A DNA stretch of 38,852 bases, from positions 1 through 38,852 of the forward strand of contig NZ_JABBCH010000025.1 in the NCBI RefSeq assembly GCF_012952295.1, in the 5' to 3' direction. Below the pieces are notes generated by a model. That model was given only the letters and a program-made list of their open reading frames with translations, had not been told where the DNA came from and made no database searches. The stretch comes from Crystallibacter degradans. Its GTDB lineage: Bacteria; Actinomycetota; Actinomycetes; Actinomycetales; Micrococcaceae. Numbering within the stretch: the first letter of the stretch is position 1; each line of letters begins with the position of its first letter. The position numbers and the translations under genes are program-made. Positions 24,516-32,809 of the stretch are shown here, piece by piece.

Positions 24516-24562
24516 GTCGGCCGGCTGCCTCCGCCGCTGCGCTCCCCCGGCAGCCGGCCGAC
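24516..24562. repeat. Perfect 14-bp inverted repeat closing cassette B
   Basis: GTCGGCCGGCTGCC (24516-24529) and GGCAGCCGGCCGAC (24549-24562) are exact inverted copies with 19 bases between. Like the one at 22874-22928, it follows the terminator of a leader-carrying gene. Function unknown; possible cruciform, protein site or second terminator. Confidence 0.6.
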
Positions 24563-24648
24563 ACGCTGGCGCGGGCGCAGCCCCTAACAACCGACAGGGA
24601 AACCAGAGTGCCAGACTGGAGGGAAAACCACTCCGAAAGGCCTCATCC

Positions 24649-24810
24649 ATGGGATCCGATTACCGGCGGCCCGTCGCCGACGTCTACTACTGCCAGGACA
24701 GCAGGGCGGACAGTATCGCAGAAGAGCAGCTGGAAGCATTTACCCTTCACGGTTCCGGAATTCCCGGCCCGGTCGATGCCGTGTGGGTCGACCGGCGGAA
24801 CGTTCCCTGA
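24649..24810 (+). CDS. Small hypothetical protein, 53 aa
   Basis: A short gene with a protein-like translation: MGSDYRRPVADVYYCQDSRA, then IAEEQLEAFTLHGSGIPGPV and a VDAVWVDRRNVP end. It has AAAGG 8 bases before the ATG. One cysteine, no membrane segment or signal. It follows the DUF4192 cassette and precedes a T-tailed terminator. Codon choice fits its neighbours. I do not recognise it; a false call is possible at this length. Confidence 0.45.
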   Translation: MGSDYRRPVADVYYCQDSRADSIAEEQLEAFTLHGSGIPGPVDAVWVDRRNVP

Positions 24811-24955
24811 CCCGTACCCCAGAAGAACACGGTGCCGCCCGAGGAGAGCCTGCGTAGTGTCAGGGTGGCTGGGTAGAGTTCTGCAGGGAAGACCACCGGC
24901 CCGGGCAGCCGTGGCACCGATGCAGCACCACAATTTTCCTTTTGCTGAGGGAAAC

Positions 24956-25000
24956 GAAGGGAAGGGCCGGCACCAGGTGCAGGCCCTTCCCTTCCTCTTT
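24956..25000 (+). terminator. Rho-independent terminator
   Basis: GAAGGGAAGGGCC (24956-24968) pairs perfectly with GGCCCTTCCCTTC (24982-24994), followed by CTCTTT. A 13-bp stem with a pyrimidine tail; the best intrinsic terminator of the window. It lies 146 bases beyond the 53-aa gene and isolates the next gene pair. Confidence 0.75.
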
Positions 25001-25131
25001 AACCGCCATCAAGACCAGACATTCGCAGGCGCACATGGATACAAGATGCAGCTGAATCAGGCAACCAGGGCGGGCAGCCCGGGACCTCGACCAGGGGAGT
25101 AACGATCGGACCGAATACTAGGAGCGCACCA

Positions 25132-25389
25132 TTGTTCATCCTGATCTTCCTCGCAGTCTTCGCCGCCCTCGCCCTGGGCGGGTGGACGGTCTTCGCGCTA
25201 ACACACCCGGTAACCGCCGGCCGGGGACTCCTGATCTTCCTGTGCAAAGCCGCCGGCGTCATCGCCCTCATCTCAGCTGTAGGGACCTGGCTCGGCCAAG
25301 ACCTGCTCCACGCGTTACCCGGACTGCTGTTTACCGTGGCCTTCTTCGTCGCCGCCAACAGGCTGGAACGCCGCTGGCCGAGACGATGA
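25132..25389 (+). CDS. Small integral membrane protein, 85 aa
   Basis: 85-residue protein with two to three membrane segments: FILIFLAVFAALALGGWTVF (about residues 2-21), LLIFLCKAAGVIALISAVGTW (about 33-53) and LPGLLFTVAFFVAANRL (about 62-78), ending in a basic ERRWPRR tail that should face the cytoplasm. TTG start with a well-placed GGAG 8 bases upstream. It lies 7 bases before an HNH nuclease gene in the same direction, so the two form an operon. Function unknown; small membrane proteins of this type are common on actinobacterial conjugative elements. Confidence 0.65.
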   Translation: MFILIFLAVFAALALGGWTVFALTHPVTAGRGLLIFLCKAAGVIALISAVGTWLGQDLLHALPGLLFTVAFFVAANRLERRWPRR

Positions 25390-25396
25390 ACCGGCC

Positions 25397-25879
25397 ATGA
25401 GCGTGTCACCGGACGAGGCCCGGTTCTGGCCCAAGATCATCAAAGGACCGCGGACGAATGACTGCTGGCTCTGGACCGGAGCCGTCGGCGATGACGGCTA
25501 TGGCCGCTACTGGATCAAGACCGCCGGCGGGCAGCAGGCCCTCCGCCCGCAACGCTTCGCCTACCTGCTGCTCACCGGCGAGCAGCTGCCGGCGGAAATC
25601 AAGCTCATGCACTCCTGCGACATCCCGCTGTGTGTCCGCGCCACCGGCGGGAAGGACAGCCACCTGTACCCGGGAACCCAGGCAGATAACCTTCGTGACC
25701 GCTCACACAAAAGACGCCACGCCAACGCCCATACATGGCGCTGGCGCGGCACCGGACGCGCCAACTTCGCCGCACAGTCCCGGCAGCTCCGCGACGCCCT
25801 CAAAGAGCACGGCTGGGACGAATCAGTGATCCGACCCCTCATGTCCGGACACGACCCCAACGCCCCTACTCTCTTCTGA
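25397..25879 (+). CDS. HNH-type endonuclease-like protein
   Basis: 160-residue protein with the HNH_3-like pattern of phage and plasmid nucleases: CWLWTGAVGDDGYGRYWI (about residues 23-40), then MHSCDIPLCVRAT (His71, Cys74, Cys79 region), HLYPGTQADNLRDRS (about 88-102). The metal-binding His/Asp/Asn set is present. The C-terminal helix-rich tail (RQLRDALKEHGWDESVIRPL) resembles the small DNA-binding module often found after such nucleases. Two genes upstream of the oriT/relaxase region. Its 3' end overlaps the convergent coiled-coil gene by 57 bases. A role in DNA entry or element mobility is possible but not shown. Confidence 0.78.
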   Translation: MSVSPDEARFWPKIIKGPRTNDCWLWTGAVGDDGYGRYWIKTAGGQQALRPQRFAYLLLTGEQLPAEIKLMHSCDIPLCVRATGGKDSHLYPGTQADNLRDRSHKRRHANAHTWRWRGTGRANFAAQSRQLRDALKEHGWDESVIRPLMSGHDPNAPTLF

Positions 25880-26257
25880 GCCCTCGGCACCGGTGCCGCC
25901 GCTATCGGCGGCGGGCTTGGGCTTCTTGGACGCTGCCACGTCGATGCTCCGCACGTAGGACACGCTGACGTCCAGGAGCTCGGCGATGCCCTTCCGGGTT
26001 TCCCCCGTAGCGAGCATCTTCCGCACCGTTTCCTTCGCATCCTCGACGGCGGCTTCCGCGTTTTTCTTCGCGGCAGCGATCAGCTCCGCGGCCTGACGCT
26101 CGGCTTCCTCCACCGTGGCCTCGGCCATCATCGTCGCCGCATGGTAATCGGTGGCCAGCGAGTGAAGTTCCGCCTCACGCTCGCGCCGCTTCGCGGCCAG
26201 CTCTTCGGTCTTGCGGCGCGCCTGAACCATCATCGAATTGCGTGCCTTGCCAGCCAT
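25823..26257 (-). CDS. Coiled-coil protein with C-terminal HTH, candidate relaxosome or partition accessory factor
   Basis: 144-residue protein. Seen: a long charged coiled coil (about residues 10-85; ARRKTEELAAKRREREAEL, then EATVEEAERQAAELIAAAKK), followed by a resolvase-like helix-turn-helix MLATGETRKGIAELLDVSVS (about 77-96 and on into YVRSID), and a disordered Gly/Ser/Glu tail. ATG 26257 is chosen because GAGGGGG lies 5 bases upstream; an in-frame ATG 42 bases further up has no such site. It is transcribed away from the relaxase gene, with the candidate oriT between. Small HTH coiled-coil proteins beside relaxases often bind oriT or partition sites; here that is inference from place. Confidence 0.7.
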   Translation of the reverse strand: MAGKARNSMMVQARRKTEELAAKRREREAELHSLATDYHAATMMAEATVEEAERQAAELIAAAKKNAEAAVEDAKETVRKMLATGETRKGIAELLDVSVSYVRSIDVAASKKPKPAADSGGTGAEGSEESRGVGVVSGHEGSDH

Positions 26258-26721
26258 CACGGCCCCCTCGGGTTGTCGTCGGGTTATACGTTCTTCCACC
26301 CCATTCTGACAGAACCCGGCAGGACACCCGACCTAACGGTTAGAAGCCGGACCCGTGTTGTTCCGGACGCCCGGGCAGACAGGCGCTGACACTCGAGCAG
26401 GGTCACCGCCGGGCAATAGCCGGCCGCTTGCCGGACCGGCGGCGTCAGCCCCCGGTGCGGGCCGCTGGCAGGGGTTACACACACCTCGCGTGAGCCGGAC
26501 CAGGAACCCCTGTGGGTGACCGAGCTGTGCATAACCCTTGCCAGCGTGTATCAACAATCGAAGCTGACGCTTCTCATATGGATACCCGCACCAAGACTGA
26601 TGGACCGAATCCGATGTTTTTCGAACCGATACTCGCACGCTCGCATCAGACTCAAAACGCCGAATCCAGTCACACCTCTTGCATTTCGAATAAACGAGGC
26701 CGATTCCGTTAGAGTCGGGTC
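26258..26721. other. Intergenic region in front of the relaxase, candidate oriT
   Basis: About 460 bases with no gene between divergent genes for the coiled-coil HTH protein and the relaxase. It contains inverted repeats: CTAAC-G-GTTAG (26333-26343), GCCGG-A-CCGGC near 26430, and CAGGGGTT (26469-26476) with AACCCCTG (26505-26512). The right third is clearly more AT-rich (about 26560-26720). MobF relaxases normally act on an oriT next to their own gene, and oriT regions carry such repeats and an AT-rich part. The nick site cannot be named. Confidence 0.4.
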
Positions 26722-29700
26722 ATGATGTCGCTGCACGTTCTCAGTGCTGGCACCGGCTACCTGTACTACACGCAGGAGACCGCCAGCGGTGATGAACTGC
26801 GCGCCGGGGACCGGCAGCTCGGCGACTACTACACCATGGCCGGGCTCCCGCCGGGGCAGTGGCTGGGCCGCGGCGCGACCGCACTCGGCGTCCGGGGGAA
26901 CGTCACCGAGGCGCAGATGGCGAACCTGTTCGGCAAGGGCCGGCACCCGGAGTACGAAGCCATCCTTCACGCCAAGTCCGCTTCCGGCATGGCGGCCAAG
27001 GCAGCCGAAAAGGCCGCCGAGAAGGAAGCCAAACTTGGGCGCAGATACTACGAGTACGCGCCTAAGGACAACAGCCTCGCGCAGGACATCAGCGTCCGCG
27101 AAAGCGACTTCGTACGCCTGCGCGGGCGCAAGCCGAACGCCGCGGAACGGCACCGGATCCGGGCCACCGCGGGCGCGGTGATGTTCCGCGAAGGGCACGG
27201 GCGGCCTCCCGCGTCGAAGGAGGAACTGGGAAAGTTCATCACCGCCGCGCTGCGGCCGCAGCAGAGCGCCGTCGCCGGCTACGACCTGACCTTCACCCCG
27301 GTGAAAAGCATCTCCGTGCTGTGGGCCCTCGGGGATGCCGATACCCGCCGGCTGGTCGAGGACGCCCAGCAGGCCGCGCTGAATGACTCGATCGAGTATC
27401 TGGAAACCCACGCCCTGGCCACCCGCCTGGGCACCAACGGCATCGCCCAAAGCTCCGTCAAGGGCGGACTCATCGCGACCGCGTTCCGGCACCATGACTC
27501 CCGCCTGGGGGACCCCAACCTGCACACCCATGTCGTCGTCTCGAACAAGGTCCAGGACCTTCAGGGCAACTGGAAGAGCATCGACGGTAAGCTCCTGCAC
27601 CGCTCCGCCGTGGCCGTCTCGGAGCACTACAACACCCGGATCCAGGCCTACCTGGAAGAGCACGGCGTCCGGTTCGAAGCCCGCACCGTGAATGGGTCCA
27701 GGCAGCCCGTCATGGAGATCGCCTCAGTCCCGCGGGAACTTGTTTCTTTGTTCTCTAAGCGCAGCGAGGGTATCCGTTCCAGCCTGGCCGAACTGCGCCA
27801 GGCCTACGAGGAACAGCACGGGTACAGCCCCGACCGTGCCGCCCTGATCAAGCTCGCCCAGGCCGCGACACTGGACACCCGGCCCGATAAAGAAGCACCC
27901 AAAACCCTCGCCGAGCAGGCCATCACGTGGCGGCAGGAAGCCGGCACCCTCTACACCGGGGACGACCTCGCTCGGATCACCGGAACCCGCTCCAACACCA
28001 TCCGGCCCATCGCAACAGGGATCGACGTTGACGCCGCAGCCCGCCGGATCATCGACGCGGTCTCGGACAAACGCTCCACCTGGACTGCGCAGAACGTCAT
28101 GGCCGAAGCCAACCGCTGGGCCAAGGAATACGCCTCCGAACATGGGCCGGTTCCGGCCGGAACGGTGGCCGATGTTGTCTCCCGCAGCCTTGGTGCCGCG
28201 TCCGTGCGCATCACGCCGGACCAGGTCCACGGACGCTTCGAGGCACTGACCCGCAACGCCGGCACGGCCGACTTCAACCACCGCACCGACACCCGCTACA
28301 CCTCCAAGAAGATCCTCGAAGACGAGAACCTGCTGCTGCGCGCCGGACGCAAAGACGTCATCCCGGCCGCCTCGATGCAGGACTTCGACGCCGCGCTGGC
28401 CGCCTACCACCAGGCCGTCGCCACGGGCGAGAAATCCCACCCGCTGGACACCGGGCAGATCGCCCTCGCCCGCGAGTTCGCCACCTCATCAAAGCTGCTC
28501 AGCGTCGGCATCGGCGCGGCCGGCACCGGCAAATCCAGCTCCATGGGCCTGGTCCGCGCCGCGATCACCCACGCCGGCAGCCGGGTCATCGGGCTCGCCC
28601 CCTCCGCCGTCGCCGCCGCCAACCTCGGCGGGCAGCTCGGCGTGGCGGCAGCGACCACGGACAAATTCCTGCACGCCAACCGCCACCCCGGCCAAGACCC
28701 CAACCAGGACCCGGACCGGGAACGGACCTCGATGGCCGGTCCGTTTACGGTTACTCCAGGCACGGTCGTGATCGTCGATGAAGCCGGGATGCAGGGCACC
28801 GGCAAACTCGCCGACGTCGTCCGGGTAGTCGAGGCCGGAGGCGGACTCGTCCGGCTCATCGGCGATGACCGGCAGCTCTCAGCCGTCCAGGCAGGCGGCG
28901 CCCTGCGCCTGCTGATCAACGAAATCGGCGCCACCGAACTCGACACCATCCACCGGTTCAACAGCCCCGAAGAAGCGGCAGCCTCCCTGCTGCTGCGCAC
29001 CCCAACGGCCCACGAAGCGGACCCGTTCGCCTGGTACAAAACCAACGGCCGCATCCAGGCCGGGAACATCGACATTGTTGAAGGCCTCGCCTTCGCACGG
29101 TGGCAGGCCCGCCTGAACCAGGGCGACGCCGCGGTGATGATGGCACCCACCAACGAAAGCTCCCAGCGCCTGTCCGAACGCGCGCAGGCCTACCGCATCC
29201 AGACCGGCGAAGTCGCCGGGACAGGGACCTGCGTGCAGCTGCGCGACGGCTCCCGGGCATGGGCCGGCGACCACATCGTCACCCGCTCCAACAACAACGA
29301 GCTGAAGGTCAAGCGCGGCCGGGACGTCGTGAAGAACGGCGACCTGTGGACCGTCGAACAGGCCCACGAAGACGGTTCCCTGTCCGTGGCCCACCTGGAC
29401 CACGGCGGGAAGATCCGCCTGCCCGCGGAGTACGTTTCCGTCCACGTCCACCTTGGCTACGCCCTGACCACCCACCGGGCGCAGGGCATGACCCGCGACG
29501 CCGGCATCCCGATCCTCGACGCGGCAACGTCACGGGAAAACGCCTACGTCGCCGCTACCCGCGGACGCGACGAGAACGTCCTGTTCGTCGCCGTTGAGGA
29601 AGGACAGGACCGCGACACTGTTCTTGCCGCGATCGCCGGGAACCACAGCCAGGATTCCTCCGCGCACGAAACCCTGGCCACCGAATACGACCGGATCAAC

Positions 29701-31197
29701 TCGCCGCTGACCCTGGCCGACCAGTACCGCTACGTCACCGAGGAAGCGAACACTATCCGCATGGCGGCCATGGTCCGGGACGTCCTGGGACCGGACGCGG
29801 AACCATTCATCACCGCCGAATCATGGGGAGCAGTGGCGACCCACCTGGCCGGCGCCGAGCACGGCGGCTGGGACCCGGCCGGGCTGCTGCGCACGGCGGC
29901 AGGCCAACGGGAATTCGACAGCGCAGAGGACCAGTCCGCCGTGCTCGCGTGGCGGCTGGAAAAGATCATGGAGAAGGCACCCGAACTCCTCGCCCAGGCA
30001 GGGGAGCGCCCGCTCCAGCAACTCACCGACGACCAGCTGGCCAAGCTCCGCACCGATGCGGAAGCCGCCGCCGGCACCGCACGGGAAGGCGCCGCAGGCG
30101 ACGGCCCCAAACCGGCCGGGCACTGGGCGAACCGCCGCCACGGCAAGCTCACGGACGCCGAGCTGGAACGCAGGATCTTCACCACCCGGTTCAGCGCGCG
30201 GGAACAATCCTCCATCAACGACGCCGCCGCCGCCCGGCAGGCACATCAACAGCTCCGTGCACTCCAGGACGAGCACCGGATCCGCACCCAGCAGCTCAAA
30301 GACGGACAGCGGACGGCCGAAGCAGCAGAGCGCGGGAGCCGCACCCAGCACGGTGCCGGTGATCCCGTGGCCGCCGCCGGCAACCAGAGGGCGCTCGGGC
30401 AGGAAGCCATCGCAGCACGCGCCCGTGCCGAAGAACGACTCCGCGCCCTCACCCCGCGCCCTGACACCGCCACTGATGTGCCGGACCGGCTGCCGGAATG
30501 GCTGGCCCCCTCACGGGCAGCAGCAAGTGAGTACCTGCCCGGGCCGTGGCGGGAAGAACTCGCCGCACGGCGTCAGGTCCTCGCGGCACGGTTCGAGGAA
30601 CGTGGGCACCTGCTGGCCGTCGACCCCCCGGAATGGGCACAGAAACTCGGGCCGGTGCCGGCACGCCCCGACGCTGCCCGGCAGTGGCGCGACACCGCAG
30701 CAACCCTTGAGGTGTTCCGTGCCCGCTACAACATCCCCGAAACCCAGGCCACACCCGTGCCGGAGCGGTTCAGAAACGACGACATCGGCCGCCAGCTCCA
30801 CGAGCAGGCCGTGACCGTCAGCAAACGCTCCCGCGCACTGCCGGACCACGCCACCGACCAGGACCGGACGCTGGACGCCATCAACGCCGTGGAACGCACC
30901 AAGAACACCCACGCCCTGCAGGCGCCCGCGCAACAGGCCTCCGACACCGACCGCAAGACTCACGGCCAGGAGCCAACAGCCATCACCCCGGCGCAAACGG
31001 AAAAGCCGCGCCTGATGACCAGGATGGAGAAAATGGTCGCCGAACAGCAGGCTAAGAAAACCGTGGAGCAGAAACCGGCAGAGCAGAAGGCCCCGGAAAC
31101 CGACGCCCAACGGCAGGCCAGGCTTGCCGCAGAACGCGCCGTGCGCGAACAACAGCGGGCAACAGACGAGCTACGCGGTCCGGGACTCGGCCTGTAG
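26722..31197 (+). CDS. MobF-family conjugative relaxase-helicase (TrwC/TraI-like)
   Basis: Nicks oriT, stays bound to the 5' end and unwinds the transferred strand. 1,491 residues. Seen: N-terminal TrwC relaxase domain (about 1-320) with candidate catalytic tyrosines Tyr13, Tyr15 and Tyr16 (GYLYY), YDLTFTPVKSISVLWALGD, and the metal-binding histidines His257/His258 and His268, His270 (DPNLHTHVVVSN). Then an SF1/RecD-like helicase (about 570-960): Walker A GAAGTGKSS with Lys604, Walker B VVIVDEAGM with Asp686-Glu687, and motif ALTTHRAQGMT near 914. The last about 350 residues are charged, Ala/Arg/Gln-rich and probably coiled coil. Start ATG 26722 or 26725; no clear ribosome binding site, so the transcript may be nearly leaderless. 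No type IV secretion genes lie in the window. Confidence 0.95.
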   Translation: MMSLHVLSAGTGYLYYTQETASGDELRAGDRQLGDYYTMAGLPPGQWLGRGATALGVRGNVTEAQMANLFGKGRHPEYEAILHAKSASGMAAKAAEKAAEKEAKLGRRYYEYAPKDNSLAQDISVRESDFVRLRGRKPNAAERHRIRATAGAVMFREGHGRPPASKEELGKFITAALRPQQSAVAGYDLTFTPVKSISVLWALGDADTRRLVEDAQQAALNDSIEYLETHALATRLGTNGIAQSSVKGGLIATAFRHHDSRLGDPNLHTHVVVSNKVQDLQGNWKSIDGKLLHRSAVAVSEHYNTRIQAYLEEHGVRFEARTVNGSRQPVMEIASVPRELVSLFSKRSEGIRSSLAELRQAYEEQHGYSPDRAALIKLAQAATLDTRPDKEAPKTLAEQAITWRQEAGTLYTGDDLARITGTRSNTIRPIATGIDVDAAARRIIDAVSDKRSTWTAQNVMAEANRWAKEYASEHGPVPAGTVADVVSRSLGAASVRITPDQVHGRFEALTRNAGTADFNHRTDTRYTSKKILEDENLLLRAGRKDVIPAASMQDFDAALAAYHQAVATGEKSHPLDTGQIALAREFATSSKLLSVGIGAAGTGKSSSMGLVRAAITHAGSRVIGLAPSAVAAANLGGQLGVAAATTDKFLHANRHPGQDPNQDPDRERTSMAGPFTVTPGTVVIVDEAGMQGTGKLADVVRVVEAGGGLVRLIGDDRQLSAVQAGGALRLLINEIGATELDTIHRFNSPEEAAASLLLRTPTAHEADPFAWYKTNGRIQAGNIDIVEGLAFARWQARLNQGDAAVMMAPTNESSQRLSERAQAYRIQTGEVAGTGTCVQLRDGSRAWAGDHIVTRSNNNELKVKRGRDVVKNGDLWTVEQAHEDGSLSVAHLDHGGKIRLPAEYVSVHVHLGYALTTHRAQGMTRDAGIPILDAATSRENAYVAATRGRDENVLFVAVEEGQDRDTVLAAIAGNHSQDSSAHETLATEYDRINSPLTLADQYRYVTEEANTIRMAAMVRDVLGPDAEPFITAESWGAVATHLAGAEHGGWDPAGLLRTAAGQREFDSAEDQSAVLAWRLEKIMEKAPELLAQAGERPLQQLTDDQLAKLRTDAEAAAGTAREGAAGDGPKPAGHWANRRHGKLTDAELERRIFTTRFSAREQSSINDAAAARQAHQQLRALQDEHRIRTQQLKDGQRTAEAAERGSRTQHGAGDPVAAAGNQRALGQEAIAARARAEERLRALTPRPDTATDVPDRLPEWLAPSRAAASEYLPGPWREELAARRQVLAARFEERGHLLAVDPPEWAQKLGPVPARPDAARQWRDTAATLEVFRARYNIPETQATPVPERFRNDDIGRQLHEQAVTVSKRSRALPDHATDQDRTLDAINAVERTKNTHALQAPAQQASDTDRKTHGQEPTAITPAQTEKPRLMTRMEKMVAEQQAKKTVEQKPAEQKAPETDAQRQARLAAERAVREQQRATDELRGPGLGL

Positions 31198-31244
31198 CAC
31201 TATCGAAATCCCTATGAAGAGCCCACATTCCAGATTCACCTGTC

Positions 31245-31343
31245 TGGGCCAACTGTAGTGAGACAAAGTCGCGAAATCCCGTCTCACTTAAGTTGAACCA
31301 CCCGCAGGAAATCAACGTCTGATGGTCCAACTTGAATGAGACA
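31245..31343. repeat. Cluster of three 21-bp IS-end-like motifs
   Basis: Three related copies: minus orientation at 31245-31265, plus at 31280-31300 and minus at 31323-31343. Read in one direction they are TGTCTCACTACAGTTGGCCCA, CGTCTCACTTAAGTTGAACC(A) and TGTCTCATTCAAGTTGGACC(A). Repeated transposase-binding motifs of this form occur at the ends of IS21-like elements; no transposase gene is nearby, so these would be solo ends. Two further copies lie at 36154-36194. Confidence 0.5.
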
Positions 31344-32163
31344 GGACACTTAGTTTTGCTGGCAGTATCGCTGTCTCACGGAGGCCGGCAACGAAAGGGC
31401 CAACTCGCCTTGCGTTCCCTACCAAACGCATCCCGCGGCTACCCAGCACGTCCACGTGCACATGGTCAAGGTGGCGCAGGATTTCATTGCCGGGCTCCGG
31501 TGCCTCATAGTCCTGCCACTGTCCTCGAGGGCTGTAGACGCTCCAGAACCGGTCGTCGAAAATGATGTACTGGATGTCCAGCTCCTCGGCATGAGCGACG
31601 AGCCAGTGGGCCAGCATCCACCCCTCACGCCGGTTCTCCTCCGTCACTGGGCGGAAGAAGATGTCAATGGCCCGGCCGTCGTAGTGCGTCGAGTCCGCTC
31701 CGTGTCCCTGATCGATGCCACCCGGAGCGAACCCGCCCAGGCTTTGGTCGCCGAACACCTCGGTCATCGCCTCGCGCAAATCCTCGGCGCGTGGTGTCAG
31801 GCCGGTGGCAGTCAGCTGCTGTTCCTGCAGGTCACCGGCGGATGAGCCCTGGCAGGTCAGACTGGGGCCAGCGTCCCCGGGCGGACCGGCGGCCAGCCGC
31901 TGCAGCACGGCCTCGTCGATGCCGGAGGTGTCCGGGGCCTCCATGCCGCGAGCCAGAAGCACCACCGCCGTCGTGGCCAGCTGCGCCTCATCACGGTCGA
32001 GCTCGACCTCTCCCTCCAAGGTCTCGACCGTGCACTCCGGGCCCCCTGGCAGCAAGCCGGGACCGAGGAGCATCAGCGCTGACGCGAGAATCCCGAGCGA
32101 GAGAAAGCCCAAGAGCAACCAAATTGGGCGGTGCTGACTCCCATGCGTCTCGTTATGGGTCAT
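31312..32163 (-). CDS. Membrane-anchored VldE-like (ARB_07466-type) metal-dependent hydrolase domain protein
   Basis: 283-residue protein facing outside the cell: short polar N terminus, one membrane segment (LLLGFLSLGILASALMLLGP, about residues 16-35), a linker with a Cys pair (PECTVETL...LTCQG), and a C-terminal domain with HYDGRAIDIFF and HLDHVHVDVLG, the His-x(n)-Asp and His-x-His metal ligands of a D,D-peptidase-like fold common in actinobacterial secreted proteins. Probable role: cell-wall cleavage or remodelling. Start: ATG 32163 overlaps the stop of a small upstream frame (TGATG), preferred to ATG 32178. Odd: the last about 10 codons (SHSSWTIRR) are read from an IS-end-like motif, so the original 3' end is lost, though the domain looks complete. 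Confidence 0.78.
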   Translation of the reverse strand: MTHNETHGSQHRPIWLLLGFLSLGILASALMLLGPGLLPGGPECTVETLEGEVELDRDEAQLATTAVVLLARGMEAPDTSGIDEAVLQRLAAGPPGDAGPSLTCQGSSAGDLQEQQLTATGLTPRAEDLREAMTEVFGDQSLGGFAPGGIDQGHGADSTHYDGRAIDIFFRPVTEENRREGWMLAHWLVAHAEELDIQYIIFDDRFWSVYSPRGQWQDYEAPEPGNEILRHLDHVHVDVLGSRGMRLVGNARRVGPFVAGLRETAILPAKLSVLSHSSWTIRR

Positions 32164-32261
32164 CACGAATACAGGCATGCGTGCAGCATGATGGCCTCTT
32201 CAGTGCCGGTACCGGCCAGCTCACCGGCCAGGGCTGATCCGAGGACTCCAGCGCTGATCAC
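32163..32261 (-). CDS. Possible 32-aa leader or membrane peptide upstream of the VldE-like gene
   Basis: GTG start with AGGA 6 bases upstream, then a hydrophobic stretch (ISAGVLGSALAGELAGTG) and a short tail ending HACLYS. Its TGA shares a base with the downstream ATG (TGATG), a typical coupling arrangement. The frame stays open upstream with protein-like sequence (TQRKGRLIVSRIAVISAG) but without a start codon, so it may also be the end of a truncated membrane protein. Not recognised. Confidence 0.35.
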   Translation of the reverse strand: MISAGVLGSALAGELAGTGTEEAIMLHACLYS

Positions 32262-32809
32262 GGCGATCCTGCTTACGATGAGGCGCCCCTTTCGTTGCGT
32301 GGCGATGCTCCAGCTATAGCAGAGGAGGGCACTGCTAGAGGTTCAGCGAGCCACTGGGACTGCTTCCCTACGCGGTTAGTCAGAGCCGGATTATATATTG
32401 TCTCAAAACTCGGTGGTGTGCTCCGTCCGGGGGCGCGCTGACGGTGTTAGCTGCATTCGATCCGTGTCGCGCTAGCGGGCCTGGGCTGGGCTCTCGTTGG
32501 CCTTACATAGCTGTCTCCTGGCGACGGGTGGTGAAAACGTAGACTAAGTGAGCCTGTTGGGTTATCACGGCATGTCTCATGCCCGGGACCCGCAGCTCCA
32601 CAAACCCGGGGAGGAAGATCAGTCTCACTGAGACTAACTGGCCGGTGCGTGCGAAATCCTTTCCGTCCGCCGACGGGCCACGCCGCCGGCCATCATCGAC
32701 CCTACCGGCACCGGCAACCTCTTGACCGGGCAGATGCTCGAGGCGTAACGACGTTGCATCCATTGCTTTCGTCTGAAGACGAGATGTTCCTGCCGATATC
32801 GTAGAGGTC
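32262..32809. other. Gene-free stretch before the YhcG-type gene
   Basis: About 550 bases without a supported gene. It contains a perfect palindrome AGTCTCA-C-TGAGACT (32621-32635) and an AT-rich patch (GGATTATATATTGTCTCA near 32389) that could serve as a promoter for either side. The repeated appearance of GTCTCA recalls the IS-end motif found at 31.3 and 36.2 kb, so decayed element ends are possible. Confidence 0.4.
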
